10,305 bases of DNA, taken from contig JAJDDU010000594.1 in NCBI GenBank assembly GCA_029260155.1, positions 1 through 10,305 of the forward strand. The letters are read 5' to 3'. The DNA comes from Phycisphaerae bacterium (GTDB lineage: Bacteria > Planctomycetota > Phycisphaerae > UBA1845). The translations under genes and the position numbers were made by a program. Within the stretch, counting starts at the first letter, position 1, and each line of letters begins with the position of its first letter. Of the stretch, positions 1 through 7,801 are shown in pieces. The notes under the pieces are model-generated. The model was given only the letters and a program-made list of their open reading frames with translations. It made no database searches and was not told the origin of the DNA.

Positions 1-1962
1 CCATCCAACCTCCTGCTGGACACGCGCGACAACGTCTGGGTGACAGACTTTGGCTTGGCGCGCACGGACGCGCACACGACGATAACCGTGTCAGGGGACG
101 TCGTGGGCACGGCGCGCTACATGTCTCCCGAGCAGGCGCGCGGTGGTCGGACCCGGATCGATGCGCGGACCGACGTCTATTCCCTGGGCTCGACGCTATA
201 CGAGCTTCTCACGCTGGAACCGGTGTTCGACGGTGATTCGCGAGACGCGGTGTTGAATCAGATAGTGTTCGACGCACCTCGCCCGTTGCGCCAGGTCAAC
301 CCGGGCCTTCCGCGGGACATCGAAACCATCGTGGCCAAGTGTCTGGAGAAAGAGCCGGAGCGTCGCTATCAGAGTGCGACTGACGTCGCGGAGGATTGCC
401 GCCGTTTCCTCGCCGACGAGCCGATCCTCGCACGACGCCCGTCGATCGTGGTCAAGTGTCTTCGGATGGCACTTCGTCATCGGGTCCACGCCGTGGGGAT
501 TGTCCTGGTCGTCGCGCTGTCAGCCGCAGGTTTGTTGCTTTTTGCTCGCATGCGAGAAGAGCAGGGTCAACGCTGTCTGGACGCGGCGTTCGCGGCAATC
601 GTATTCGATCACGATGCGCGGCGAGCTGAGCGCCTGCTGGACCGTGCTGATTCGCTGGGGGTCGAATCCACCAAACTGCTGCTGTACCGCGGGTTGAACC
701 CGCTGCTCAACGGTCAGCCCGGAAGGGCGATCGATCCGCTCATGCGCGCGTTACGGTCCGATCCGGAAGATGCGGAGGCGCAGCTGGCGCTGGCCTTGGC
801 GCACACATCGACGGGTGACTTCTTCAATGGGCAACGCGCACTTCGAAGGGTGAGGGAGCAGGATACCGTCACCGCTCTGGGCTGGCTTCTACGTGGCCTG
901 GCGCTGAGCAAGACCGCGGGCAGCGAGGCCATCGCATCCTACGATCGAGCCGTTGCGCTGCGTTCTGACTTCACGCCCGCGATAAGCGCTCGGGCCCAAT
1001 ACCGCGGCATCCGCTTGTTGACCGAAGATGACCGGACTGAGCTTGACCCGATGCTCAACGACTACGATGCGCTGGTCGTATTCCGGCCGCAGTCGTCCGC
1101 TTCGTATGCGGGAAGGTCCTTCGGATGGCTCTTCGCCGCAGCGATGGCTCATCGACACGCCGAACTCGCATCACACGAACACCAGTGGCTGGCTAACTGT
1201 TCCGCGGATCTGGACCGGGCGATGTCAACGCGTCGGGATGACCAGTCGCTTCCCCTGGTGCGTCAGGGAGTGTATCGCAGATACATCGGCGATTTTGGTG
1301 GGTGTGCGGAATCGTTCGCGCAGGCAATCGCCGTGGATCGCGCTGCATCGCGTGATGTGCATCCGTATCGGCTACACGAGCGTGCGACAGCGCTCTACGC
1401 AACCGGTCGCGCCGAACTGGGTTTGCGGGAGATCGAGCCGGCAACGGAGACGATGCCCGGTTTCTGCCCGCTCATTCTGAACCAAGCGCTTCTCCTCGCG
1501 GAGTTGGGGCGGTTGGAGGAGGCGAAGGCCGTGTGTGTCCAGAGTATCGAACGGCAGCAAGCGAACGCCAACGGGCTGATGGTGTCGGCCGCTCTGCTGG
1601 AATTGCTCGGCGATGCTGCGGCGGCGAGATCAGCCGTACAGGAATTCTCAAATCGACTGGACCCCGACCGCTCACCGGAAGGTGAGCATACCGCCCAGTT
1701 GATAGGGTATCTGCTGGGTCGAGCCGACGCGGCCGCGCTGATAGCGCAGACGAAAGGTGATCCGGGACGTCGCTGCGAAGCCTCGTTTCTCGTCGCGTTG
1801 AGGGAGCTTGGCCAAGGGCACCATGATGCCGGGCGGAACGCGTTGCGAACCTGCCTCGATACGCGCGTCTTCATCTACAACGAATACCGCATCGCCCAAT
1901 CACTCCTAGAGCGCACTCGCCAGGTCGCCGATTGGCCGCCGTGGGTCAGGGAGTCGCCATGA
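1..1962 (+). CDS. Membrane Ser/Thr protein kinase with TPR tail (5' end missing)
   Basis: This gene enters from the left edge: the first codons read PSNLLLD, the end of a Hanks-type catalytic loop, so the N-lobe and HRD motif lie outside the window. The GTG at position 40 falls inside the kinase fold and is not the start. In the 653 visible codons I see DFGLAR (codons 16-21), the activation segment GTARYMSPEQ (SPE in place of APE) and DVYSLGSTLYELL of subdomain IX. The juxtamembrane signature RRYQSATD and RRFLADEPI follows. A membrane helix lies at about nt 487-549 (AVGIVLVVALSAAGLLLFA). The last ~460 residues are Ala/Leu-rich helices with TPR-like pairs such as AIDPLMRALRSDPEDAEAQLALA and LLAELGRLEEAKAVC. 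Role inferred from the family: a cytoplasmic kinase on the inner membrane that phosphorylates Ser/Thr. Its tail, after the helix, may sense or bind a partner. No substrate can be named. The TGA is at 1960-1962. Confidence 0.9.
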   Translation, partial: PSNLLLDTRDNVWVTDFGLARTDAHTTITVSGDVVGTARYMSPEQARGGRTRIDARTDVYSLGSTLYELLTLEPVFDGDSRDAVLNQIVFDAPRPLRQVNPGLPRDIETIVAKCLEKEPERRYQSATDVAEDCRRFLADEPILARRPSIVVKCLRMALRHRVHAVGIVLVVALSAAGLLLFARMREEQGQRCLDAAFAAIVFDHDARRAERLLDRADSLGVESTKLLLYRGLNPLLNGQPGRAIDPLMRALRSDPEDAEAQLALALAHTSTGDFFNGQRALRRVREQDTVTALGWLLRGLALSKTAGSEAIASYDRAVALRSDFTPAISARAQYRGIRLLTEDDRTELDPMLNDYDALVVFRPQSSASYAGRSFGWLFAAAMAHRHAELASHEHQWLANCSADLDRAMSTRRDDQSLPLVRQGVYRRYIGDFGGCAESFAQAIAVDRAASRDVHPYRLHERATALYATGRAELGLREIEPATETMPGFCPLILNQALLLAELGRLEEAKAVCVQSIERQQANANGLMVSAALLELLGDAAAARSAVQEFSNRLDPDRSPEGEHTAQLIGYLLGRADAAALIAQTKGDPGRRCEASFLVALRELGQGHHDAGRNALRTCLDTRVFIYNEYRIAQSLLERTRQVADWPPWVRESP

Positions 1963-2147
1963 CGCTCCGGCGGCGGCCCCACATACGCCATTGAAAAATG
2001 AAATTCCTCCGTGGCGCAGCCTGCCGAAATGCGCTTGAGACCCTGTGGAACAGCACCGGAACTGGTCTCGGAACGGGTATCCGAATCCAGTGGATCTGGA
2101 CGGAAGACTTCACATTTCCGGTGAACGAATACCGAGGAAAGCTCTTT

Positions 2148-2152
2148 GGAGG
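2148..2152 (+). promoter_or_regulatory. Shine-Dalgarno site for the repeat protein gene
   Basis: A ggagg core sits 7 bases before the ATG at 2160. An in-frame TAA at 2154-2156 lies between the site and the start, so no upstream in-frame start is possible; this fixes the start of the 1544-residue protein. The rest of the 197-bp gap (1963-2159) shows no terminator hairpin or promoter pair that I would defend. Confidence 0.75.
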
Positions 2153-2159
2153 TTAACTG

Positions 2160-5100
2160 ATGTTACAAGATGTTCTATTGGTTGCGTGGAGCGCAGTGCG
2201 GCCGTCAGCGATTACGATCGCCCTCGTGTCGAGTGTGGCGGTTATTCCGGTTATTCCTGCCGCCGGACAGACGCCCGTAACTTGTACCTGGATCGGGCCC
2301 GATGGGGGTGACTGGAGTGATCCCGGCAACTGGGATCCCGCGAGCACCCCGAACAACGGGGGCAGTACGCTGTACAACGCCGTCATCGATGACAACGGCT
2401 CGAACGATGCGAGTGCGTTGCTCAACATGAATGCGACGATCACCAGCCTCACCGTCGACGCCGATGACCACCTGACGTTCCTGAACAACCGAATCCTGAC
2501 CATGGCCGGCGGACCGATTGCCAACGCGGGTCTGATCGAGATGGCGTCGACCGGCTCGAACACTGACCTGGTTGTCGGTGCGGCGAGCGTCACGCTGACC
2601 GGCGACGGCGTTTTCCTGCTCGGGGACAGTGCCACCAACCGCATCACCGGCCAGAGTTTCGAATGGGACTTGGTCAACGATGCGGATCATACGATCCGCG
2701 GATCGGGGCAAGTGGGCGTGGAAATCATCAACCTGATCAACCACGGCCTGGTCGACGCTAATCAGCCGACAGCGATGACCATCGACCTGCGCGGTGCGGT
2801 TGACACCAACTCCAATGATGGAACGATGCAGGCCAGCGGCGGCGGCACGCTGCGCTTCTTGGCCACGGGCATCAACAACACCGGCGGCGTCATTCAGGCA
2901 CTTGACGGAGCGTTCACCGATCTCGCAAACTCGCATATCCGCGGCGGAGCGCTGACCACCGGCGGTAGCGGCGAAGTGCGTATCACGGGGAACACCACGA
3001 CGCTGGAGAACATCACCAACACTGGGTTGATCGCAGTCAGCAACAACGTGAACCCGCACCTGGCCGGCATCATCACGAACAACGCGACGATCACCATGAA
3101 CTCCACCGGCAGCAACACCGACCTGACTGTCGCGACGGACCCAACGACGCTCACCGGCACCGGCACCCTGGCCATGTCCGACGACACGAGCAACCGTATC
3201 ACGGGGATCGGTGCCGACTGGGATCTGATCAACGACGTTGATCACACCATACGAGGCTCCGGTCAACTCGGTGTGGAAATCATTAATATGGTCAATCGTG
3301 GGCTGATCGACGCCAACCAGCCGACACCGCTCAACGTCGATCTACGCAACAATGCCGACCACAACGCCAACAACGGCACGATGCAGGCCAGCGGTGGCGG
3401 CACGCTGGTGTTCTCCGCGACGGCCATCGACAACACCAACGGCACGATCCAGTCCCTGGACGCGTCCTTCGTAAACCTCAGCAACTCGCACATCCGCGGC
3501 GGCTTGCTGACCACCGTGGCTACCGGCGAGATGCGCGTCACCGGGAACACGACGACATTGGACAACATCACCAACACCGGGCTGATCGTGGTCAACAACG
3601 CCGTTGACCCTCACATCGCCAATACGGTCACCAACAACGCGACGATCGCGCTCAACTCGACCGGCGCGAACACGCGCTTGACGCTCGCCACCGACCCGGC
3701 CACGCTCACTGGAACCGGCGCCCTCGTCATGGGCGACCATGTCAACAACGGCATTACGGGCGTCGGTTACGACTGGGTGCTCGTCAACGACGCCGACCAT
3801 ACCATTCGCGGCGCAGGCAGCGTCGGCATCAATATCATCAACCTGGACAACCACGGGGTCATCAGCGCCGATCAGCCCACCGCCTTGACGGTCGACCTTC
3901 GCGGCGGCGGCCTGGGCAGCCACAACGACGGGATCATGCAGGCCGAAAGCGGGGGCACGCTCGTGCTGTCCGGCACGGGCATCGACAACACCGGCGGCGT
4001 GATTCAAGCACTCGCAGGATCCCGCACCGACATCACCAATTCGCACGTCTGGGGCGGAACGCTCACGACACAAGGCGACGGTGTCTTGAACTGGGACGGC
4101 GCCCCGACGTTACAGGACCTCACCAACACCGGTGCCATCTCGGTGCCGAACAACGCGGACCCGCGCGTCCGCGGCAACATCACCAACAACGCCACCATTG
4201 CGATGAACTCCACCGGAAGTCACACGGACCTGACGGTCGATTCCGCCGTAGCGACGCTGAGCGGCAATGGCGATCTGCGGATGGGTGACGGGACGCCCAA
4301 CAATCGGATAACGGGAACAAGCTTCGATTGGGTCCTTGTCAATGGCGCCCAGCACACGATCCGCGGCTCCGGCAACATCGGAGCCAACACGATCAACCTA
4401 ACCAACGACGGGCTCATCGACGCCGATCAGGACGCCGCCCTGACCATGGACCTGCGCGGTGGCGGGCCTGGCAGCTTCAACAACGGCATCATGCAGGCCA
4501 GCGCCGGCGGAACGCTCAGCGTCTTTGACACGACCATTGACAACACCAACGGCACGATTCAGGCGCTCGACGCTTCGTTCACGGATATCCAAAGCTCGCA
4601 CATCATGGGTGGTGTGCTGACCACCCTGGGCAGCGGCGAAGTGCGTACCGTCGCAAGCCCGATCCTCCAGGATGTGGCCAACACCGGGCTGGTCTCGGTG
4701 ACCGACAACTCCAATCCACGAATCCGCGGGACTATCACCAACAACGCAACGATTGCGATGAACTCCGCCGGCAGTCATACGGATCTGACGGTCGATTCAG
4801 ACCCTGCAACAATCAATGGTGACGGCGTCATTCGCATGGGCGACCACGTTAACAACCGCATCACGGGGACCGGTTTCGACTGGGTCTTGATCAACGGTGC
4901 CCAGCACACGATCAGCGGTTCCGGCAACATTGGAGTCAACACGATCAACCTGACGAACGACGGGCTCATCGACGCCGACCAGGCCACCACCTTGACGATG
5001 GACCTGCGCGGCGGCGGGCTTGGCAGCGTCAATAACGGTGTCATGCAGGCCAGCAGTGGCGGCACCCTAAATGTTTTTGACACGACGATCGACAACACCA

Positions 5101-6794
5101 ACGGCGCGATTCAGGCGCTCGATGCGTCCTTCACGTACATCCAAAGCTCGCACATCATCGGTGGCGAGCTGACCACCCAAGGCAGCGGCGAACTCCGGAC
5201 TGTCGCAAGCCCCATCCTCCAGAATAACACCAACACGGGGCTGATCTCGGTGACCGACAACTCCACTCCACGAGTCCGCGGGACGATCACCAACAACGCA
5301 ACGGTTGCGATGAACTCCACCGGGAGTCACACGGATTTGACGGTCGATACGGACCCCGCGACGTTGAGCGGCAACGGTGAGCTGCGGATGGGTGACCGCG
5401 TCACCAATCGAATAACAGGAACAGGCTTCAGTTGGGTACTGATCAACGACAGCAATCACACGATCCGCGGCTCCGGCAATATCGGCATAAACACCATCAA
5501 CATCTTGAACCGCGGCACGATCATCGCGGATCAGCCCACTGCCATGACGATCGATCAGCGAGACAGCTTCGTAAACACCGGCATGGTCCACGTCACCGCG
5601 GACGGGGCAATGACCATTACCTGGGGCGAAATGGATAACCGCGGCGAGGTGCTCGTCGACGCCGGACGCACGCTCTCGCGCCACGGGAATTACACGCAGA
5701 CCGCAGACCGTACCATGATTCACGGAGACCTGAACGTCACGAGTGGCGTCGTCGACCTTCAGGGCGGCACGCTTGGCGGCACGGGCGTCGTCAATAGCAA
5801 TGTCGAGAACAGCGGTCGAGTCAATCCCGGCGGCAGCGTCGGCGAGCTGACCATCAACGGAACGTACACGCAACGGGAACACGGCGTCTTCCGCGTCGAC
5901 ATCGGCGGCATGCAGACCGGCGAGTTCGACGTGCTCACCACCACCGGTGCCGCGACCCTCGACGGCGTCTGCATCGCGACGCTTGCAGGCGACTACCAAC
6001 CGAACGTAGGCGACAGTTTCGACGTCATGAATTTCCCCTCCCGAACCGGCGAGTTCGCGATTGTCGCGGGACCGGCAGGTCCGGGGCTGACGTTTGAAGC
6101 CACGTACACCGACACGACCGCAACACTCACGGTCGTCGCGTGTTCCGACGTTGCTGATCCTCATGTCGTCCACGCCGACGGCCTACCCGGTGAGACGAGA
6201 CCATTCAGCGGATACGTTGATCCCCGTGCCGAGAGCAACAACGGCGTCGACGTGAATATGGGGCTAACCACGTTCACGCTTGCGTTCGACGAACCCGTCT
6301 TCGCGATTGGCGGCGACTCCGAAATCAATGCCGCCGCAGTCAGCGTCAGCGAAACCGGCGGAGGCAACGCGCCCAACGTCGTAGCCGTTGACATCACAAA
6401 CAATCCGATCATTCGTGTCACACTAGACCGCATAATTACAATCCACGAGTGGACTACGATTACGGCGGACGTCGAGGATTCTTGCGGAAACGTCATTGAT
6501 TCCGTCGGCGACGCCGGACCCGGCGTCAACGAACCCGATCGCCTCGACGTTGCGTTCCTCCCCGCCGACGTGGACCAGGACTTCGCCGTCGGACCGTTCG
6601 ACCTGCTCCGGTTCCGTCAGCTCGTCAACGAAATCGCAACGCCCACCACCGGAACACTGACCGACTACGTCGACATCGACCGCACGGGGGCGATCTCCCC
6701 GTTCGACCTCTTGTCGTTCCGGCAGATGGTAAACGGCGTTACACCCGCGACGCGATCCTGGGCCGGCGCGTTTATGATCAGCGAGCAACCATAG
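2160..6794 (+). CDS. Giant secreted repeat protein with dockerin-like C-terminus, lysine-free
   Basis: I do not recognise a named family for the whole 1544-residue protein. Residues 1-36 look like a signal peptide: Arg14, a hydrophobic core (about 16-33) and a possible cut after AAG at 34-36. Residues 44-60 carry the Trp-rich pattern WIGPDGGDWSDPGNWDP seen at the start of many secreted planctomycete proteins. Residues ~122-1133 are tandem 184/185-residue repeats, described separately. Residues ~1202-1327 (GGTLGGTGVV, then VNPGGSVGELTINGTYTQ) resemble the closing beta module of autotransporter-like and PEP-CTERM proteins. Residues 1328-1469 look Ig-like (FTLAFDEPV, WTTITADVEDSCGNV). Residues 1470-1529 hold two dockerin-like loops. 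There is no C-terminal membrane helix or PEP-CTERM tail. The composition is rich in Asn, Thr, Gly and Asp, with four Cys and no Lys. Inference: an exported cell-surface or matrix protein with a long beta-solenoid stalk. It lies 197 bp after the left kinase in the same direction; co-transcription is unproven. Confidence 0.9.
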   Translation: MLQDVLLVAWSAVRPSAITIALVSSVAVIPVIPAAGQTPVTCTWIGPDGGDWSDPGNWDPASTPNNGGSTLYNAVIDDNGSNDASALLNMNATITSLTVDADDHLTFLNNRILTMAGGPIANAGLIEMASTGSNTDLVVGAASVTLTGDGVFLLGDSATNRITGQSFEWDLVNDADHTIRGSGQVGVEIINLINHGLVDANQPTAMTIDLRGAVDTNSNDGTMQASGGGTLRFLATGINNTGGVIQALDGAFTDLANSHIRGGALTTGGSGEVRITGNTTTLENITNTGLIAVSNNVNPHLAGIITNNATITMNSTGSNTDLTVATDPTTLTGTGTLAMSDDTSNRITGIGADWDLINDVDHTIRGSGQLGVEIINMVNRGLIDANQPTPLNVDLRNNADHNANNGTMQASGGGTLVFSATAIDNTNGTIQSLDASFVNLSNSHIRGGLLTTVATGEMRVTGNTTTLDNITNTGLIVVNNAVDPHIANTVTNNATIALNSTGANTRLTLATDPATLTGTGALVMGDHVNNGITGVGYDWVLVNDADHTIRGAGSVGINIINLDNHGVISADQPTALTVDLRGGGLGSHNDGIMQAESGGTLVLSGTGIDNTGGVIQALAGSRTDITNSHVWGGTLTTQGDGVLNWDGAPTLQDLTNTGAISVPNNADPRVRGNITNNATIAMNSTGSHTDLTVDSAVATLSGNGDLRMGDGTPNNRITGTSFDWVLVNGAQHTIRGSGNIGANTINLTNDGLIDADQDAALTMDLRGGGPGSFNNGIMQASAGGTLSVFDTTIDNTNGTIQALDASFTDIQSSHIMGGVLTTLGSGEVRTVASPILQDVANTGLVSVTDNSNPRIRGTITNNATIAMNSAGSHTDLTVDSDPATINGDGVIRMGDHVNNRITGTGFDWVLINGAQHTISGSGNIGVNTINLTNDGLIDADQATTLTMDLRGGGLGSVNNGVMQASSGGTLNVFDTTIDNTNGAIQALDASFTYIQSSHIIGGELTTQGSGELRTVASPILQNNTNTGLISVTDNSTPRVRGTITNNATVAMNSTGSHTDLTVDTDPATLSGNGELRMGDRVTNRITGTGFSWVLINDSNHTIRGSGNIGINTINILNRGTIIADQPTAMTIDQRDSFVNTGMVHVTADGAMTITWGEMDNRGEVLVDAGRTLSRHGNYTQTADRTMIHGDLNVTSGVVDLQGGTLGGTGVVNSNVENSGRVNPGGSVGELTINGTYTQREHGVFRVDIGGMQTGEFDVLTTTGAATLDGVCIATLAGDYQPNVGDSFDVMNFPSRTGEFAIVAGPAGPGLTFEATYTDTTATLTVVACSDVADPHVVHADGLPGETRPFSGYVDPRAESNNGVDVNMGLTTFTLAFDEPVFAIGGDSEINAAAVSVSETGGGNAPNVVAVDITNNPIIRVTLDRIITIHEWTTITADVEDSCGNVIDSVGDAGPGVNEPDRLDVAFLPADVDQDFAVGPFDLLRFRQLVNEIATPTTGTLTDYVDIDRTGAISPFDLLSFRQMVNGVTPATRSWAGAFMISEQP
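2523..5556 (+). repeat. In-frame tandem array, ~555-bp unit, about 5.5 copies
   Basis: Units aligned on the conserved N-N-A-T-I box (NAGLI in the first) begin at 2523, 3078, 3633, 4185, 4740 and 5292. The spacings are 555, 555, 552, 555 and 552 bp, or 185 or 184 codons. Landmarks in order within each unit are NSTGSxTDLTV, NRITG, DWxLxN, HTIRGSG, LIDADQ, MDLRGGG, MQASxGGTL, IDNTNGxIQALDAS, SHIxGGxLTT and NTGLxxV. The sixth unit is clear only to about MTID (nt ~5556), then decays into the C-terminal region. Units 4-6 resemble each other most, sharing for example GNIGxNTIN and SVTDNS. Units 4 and 5 are identical for 20 bases (4587-4606 and 5139-5158). All length changes are whole codons, so the array is under selection for reading frame. 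Confidence 0.95.
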
Positions 6795-7530
6795 GCGGCT
6801 GCGACCGTCCGGCTTCGGATATGTTCAGACGCCCGTTCCGGGCTTGAGGCCGAGGACGACCTCCGGCGGCAGCCGCGTACGGCGGATCTGTGGGAGCGTC
6901 AGTCTCGGCTTCGCCCGCGCGGGTCCACCGGCGGTGACCCAAGACGCCAAGATCCTGCCGGATCGTCAATGTGGATACGGTCGTGAGCTGTTCGTGGCGG
7001 TGGTGTTTCGCCCCCGGGCGCGTGACGATTACAGGCTGCGCCCAAACCGACGAATACCACGAAGCCCGGGCGTCCATGACGCCCAGCTCACGCAGCCGCG
7101 TAAGTGGAAACGTAAGCCACGTCGAGATAAGGGTTAACGGATTGCGCTACAAGGAGTTACGCACTGAGTGCGCACTGGATCCAGACTGGTTTCGGACTGT
7201 TTTGAGGGTGGTCTGGACACAACTCCGACACAACTATCGGTTGGGGAAGCTGGTAGGATCGCCGTTTGCAAGCCGTCGTGTCTGACCGATCGCGGCAGGG
7301 AATGGGCAACCGCCCAGGCCATGAAGCCGGCCGCACCCACGTCTGCTGTCATGTCGTACCCTTGGCGTCGCGCGTGCCGCGCGCAGGGTGCCAAGAACAG
7401 CCATTTGTATGCGGGAATACACCGAAACTGCCGGCAACTGCCGAGGTTTCGCCCATTCTCCGGAACCGTTTGCCGGCGTTTCCGCTGCCAAGATGATGCG
7501 GGATGGCGTTTTGGGGAGATACAGGGAGTG
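6795..7530. other. Intergenic stretch with no convincing gene
   Basis: Open frames here lack a credible Shine-Dalgarno, a recognisable domain or planctomycete-like codon bias. Minus-strand 6828-6965 is open for 46 codons (containing LPPEVVLGLKPG) but has no good start. A weak hairpin at 6831-6843 (5-bp stem gcccg/cgggc, 3-base loop, no T-tract) lies 36 bases past the stop of the repeat protein gene; it is too small to call a terminator. A cluster of short palindromes at 7160-7189 and a 9-bp direct repeat at 7216-7235 are reported as findings. The region may be decayed coding DNA, since a gene remnant abuts it on the right. Confidence 0.55.
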
Positions 7531-7801
7531 TCAATGCGTGTCCTTGAGCGGCGCGCGATAGTAGGCGGCGCGTTCGGGCTTCGCCCAGGCATCGTAGAGT
7601 CGAATGAGAAGCTCAAGTGCCTCACGCGTCTTTCTGTGGAGTTCGACGAGTCTCTCCGCGACGAAGAACTCCTGCAGTGATCGGTGCGGGAAGTACAAAG
7701 CGTGGTCTGAATTGCGATCCAGGCGACAACCAGCAACCAGGTCTCTTTTCACGCATTCAATTCGGTATTGACAACGCGTACGGAGTAAATGAGAGGGACA
7801 G
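7531..7801 (-). pseudogene. Gene remnant: NACHT-like end joined to TPR-kinase C-terminus
   Basis: On the minus strand an open frame with no start of its own (upstream it only runs into the kinase gene in another frame) ends at a TGA, 7531-7533. Two recognisable pieces are fused in it. At 7645-7692 it reads FPHRSLQEFFVAERLV, the motif closing the NACHT/STAND NTPase module (pattern F-x-H-R-S-x-Q-E-[FY]-F-x-A). The sequence before it, back to about 7770, also fits (KRDLVAGCRLDRN). At 7552-7629 it reads TREALELLIRLYDAW and then KPERAAYYRAPL, which matches the usual last helices of TPR kinases; the right-hand kinase ends LADAYDEIGRPEQASAWRAKL. No P-loop or kinase core is present. It lies directly downstream of that kinase on the same strand. 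The best reading is a leftover from recombination or deletion between two genes. A short expressed protein is possible but no Shine-Dalgarno supports it. Confidence 0.55.

Noticed and set aside
1986..2010. AT-rich patch as a sigma-70 promoter for the repeat gene
   Set aside because: A TTGAAA-like box is present but no acceptable -10 element lies 16-18 bases downstream.
2205..3266. 353-codon minus-strand open frame opposite the repeat gene
   Set aside because: It mirrors the repeat unit, is rich in Val/Arg/Asp as expected of antisense of GC-rich codons, and has no domain or ribosome site. Similar antisense frames (for example 3342-4073 and 5067-6173) recur with the repeats.
2523..5556. CRISPR or other non-coding array
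   Set aside because: The period is about 555 bp, all indels are whole codons and the frame is open throughout, so this is protein-coding repetition.
6831..6843. Intrinsic terminator after the repeat gene
   Set aside because: Only a 5-bp stem with a 3-base loop and no following T-run.
6778..7077. 99-codon minus-strand open frame after the repeat gene
   Set aside because: Low-complexity Arg/Ala/Pro composition, overlap with the end of the repeat gene and no family resemblance.
7168..7680. 170-codon plus-strand open frame in the intergenic region
   Set aside because: No recognisable motif, no Shine-Dalgarno, many Arg/Cys residues of the kind seen in non-coding GC-rich frames, and it lies opposite the NACHT-like remnant.
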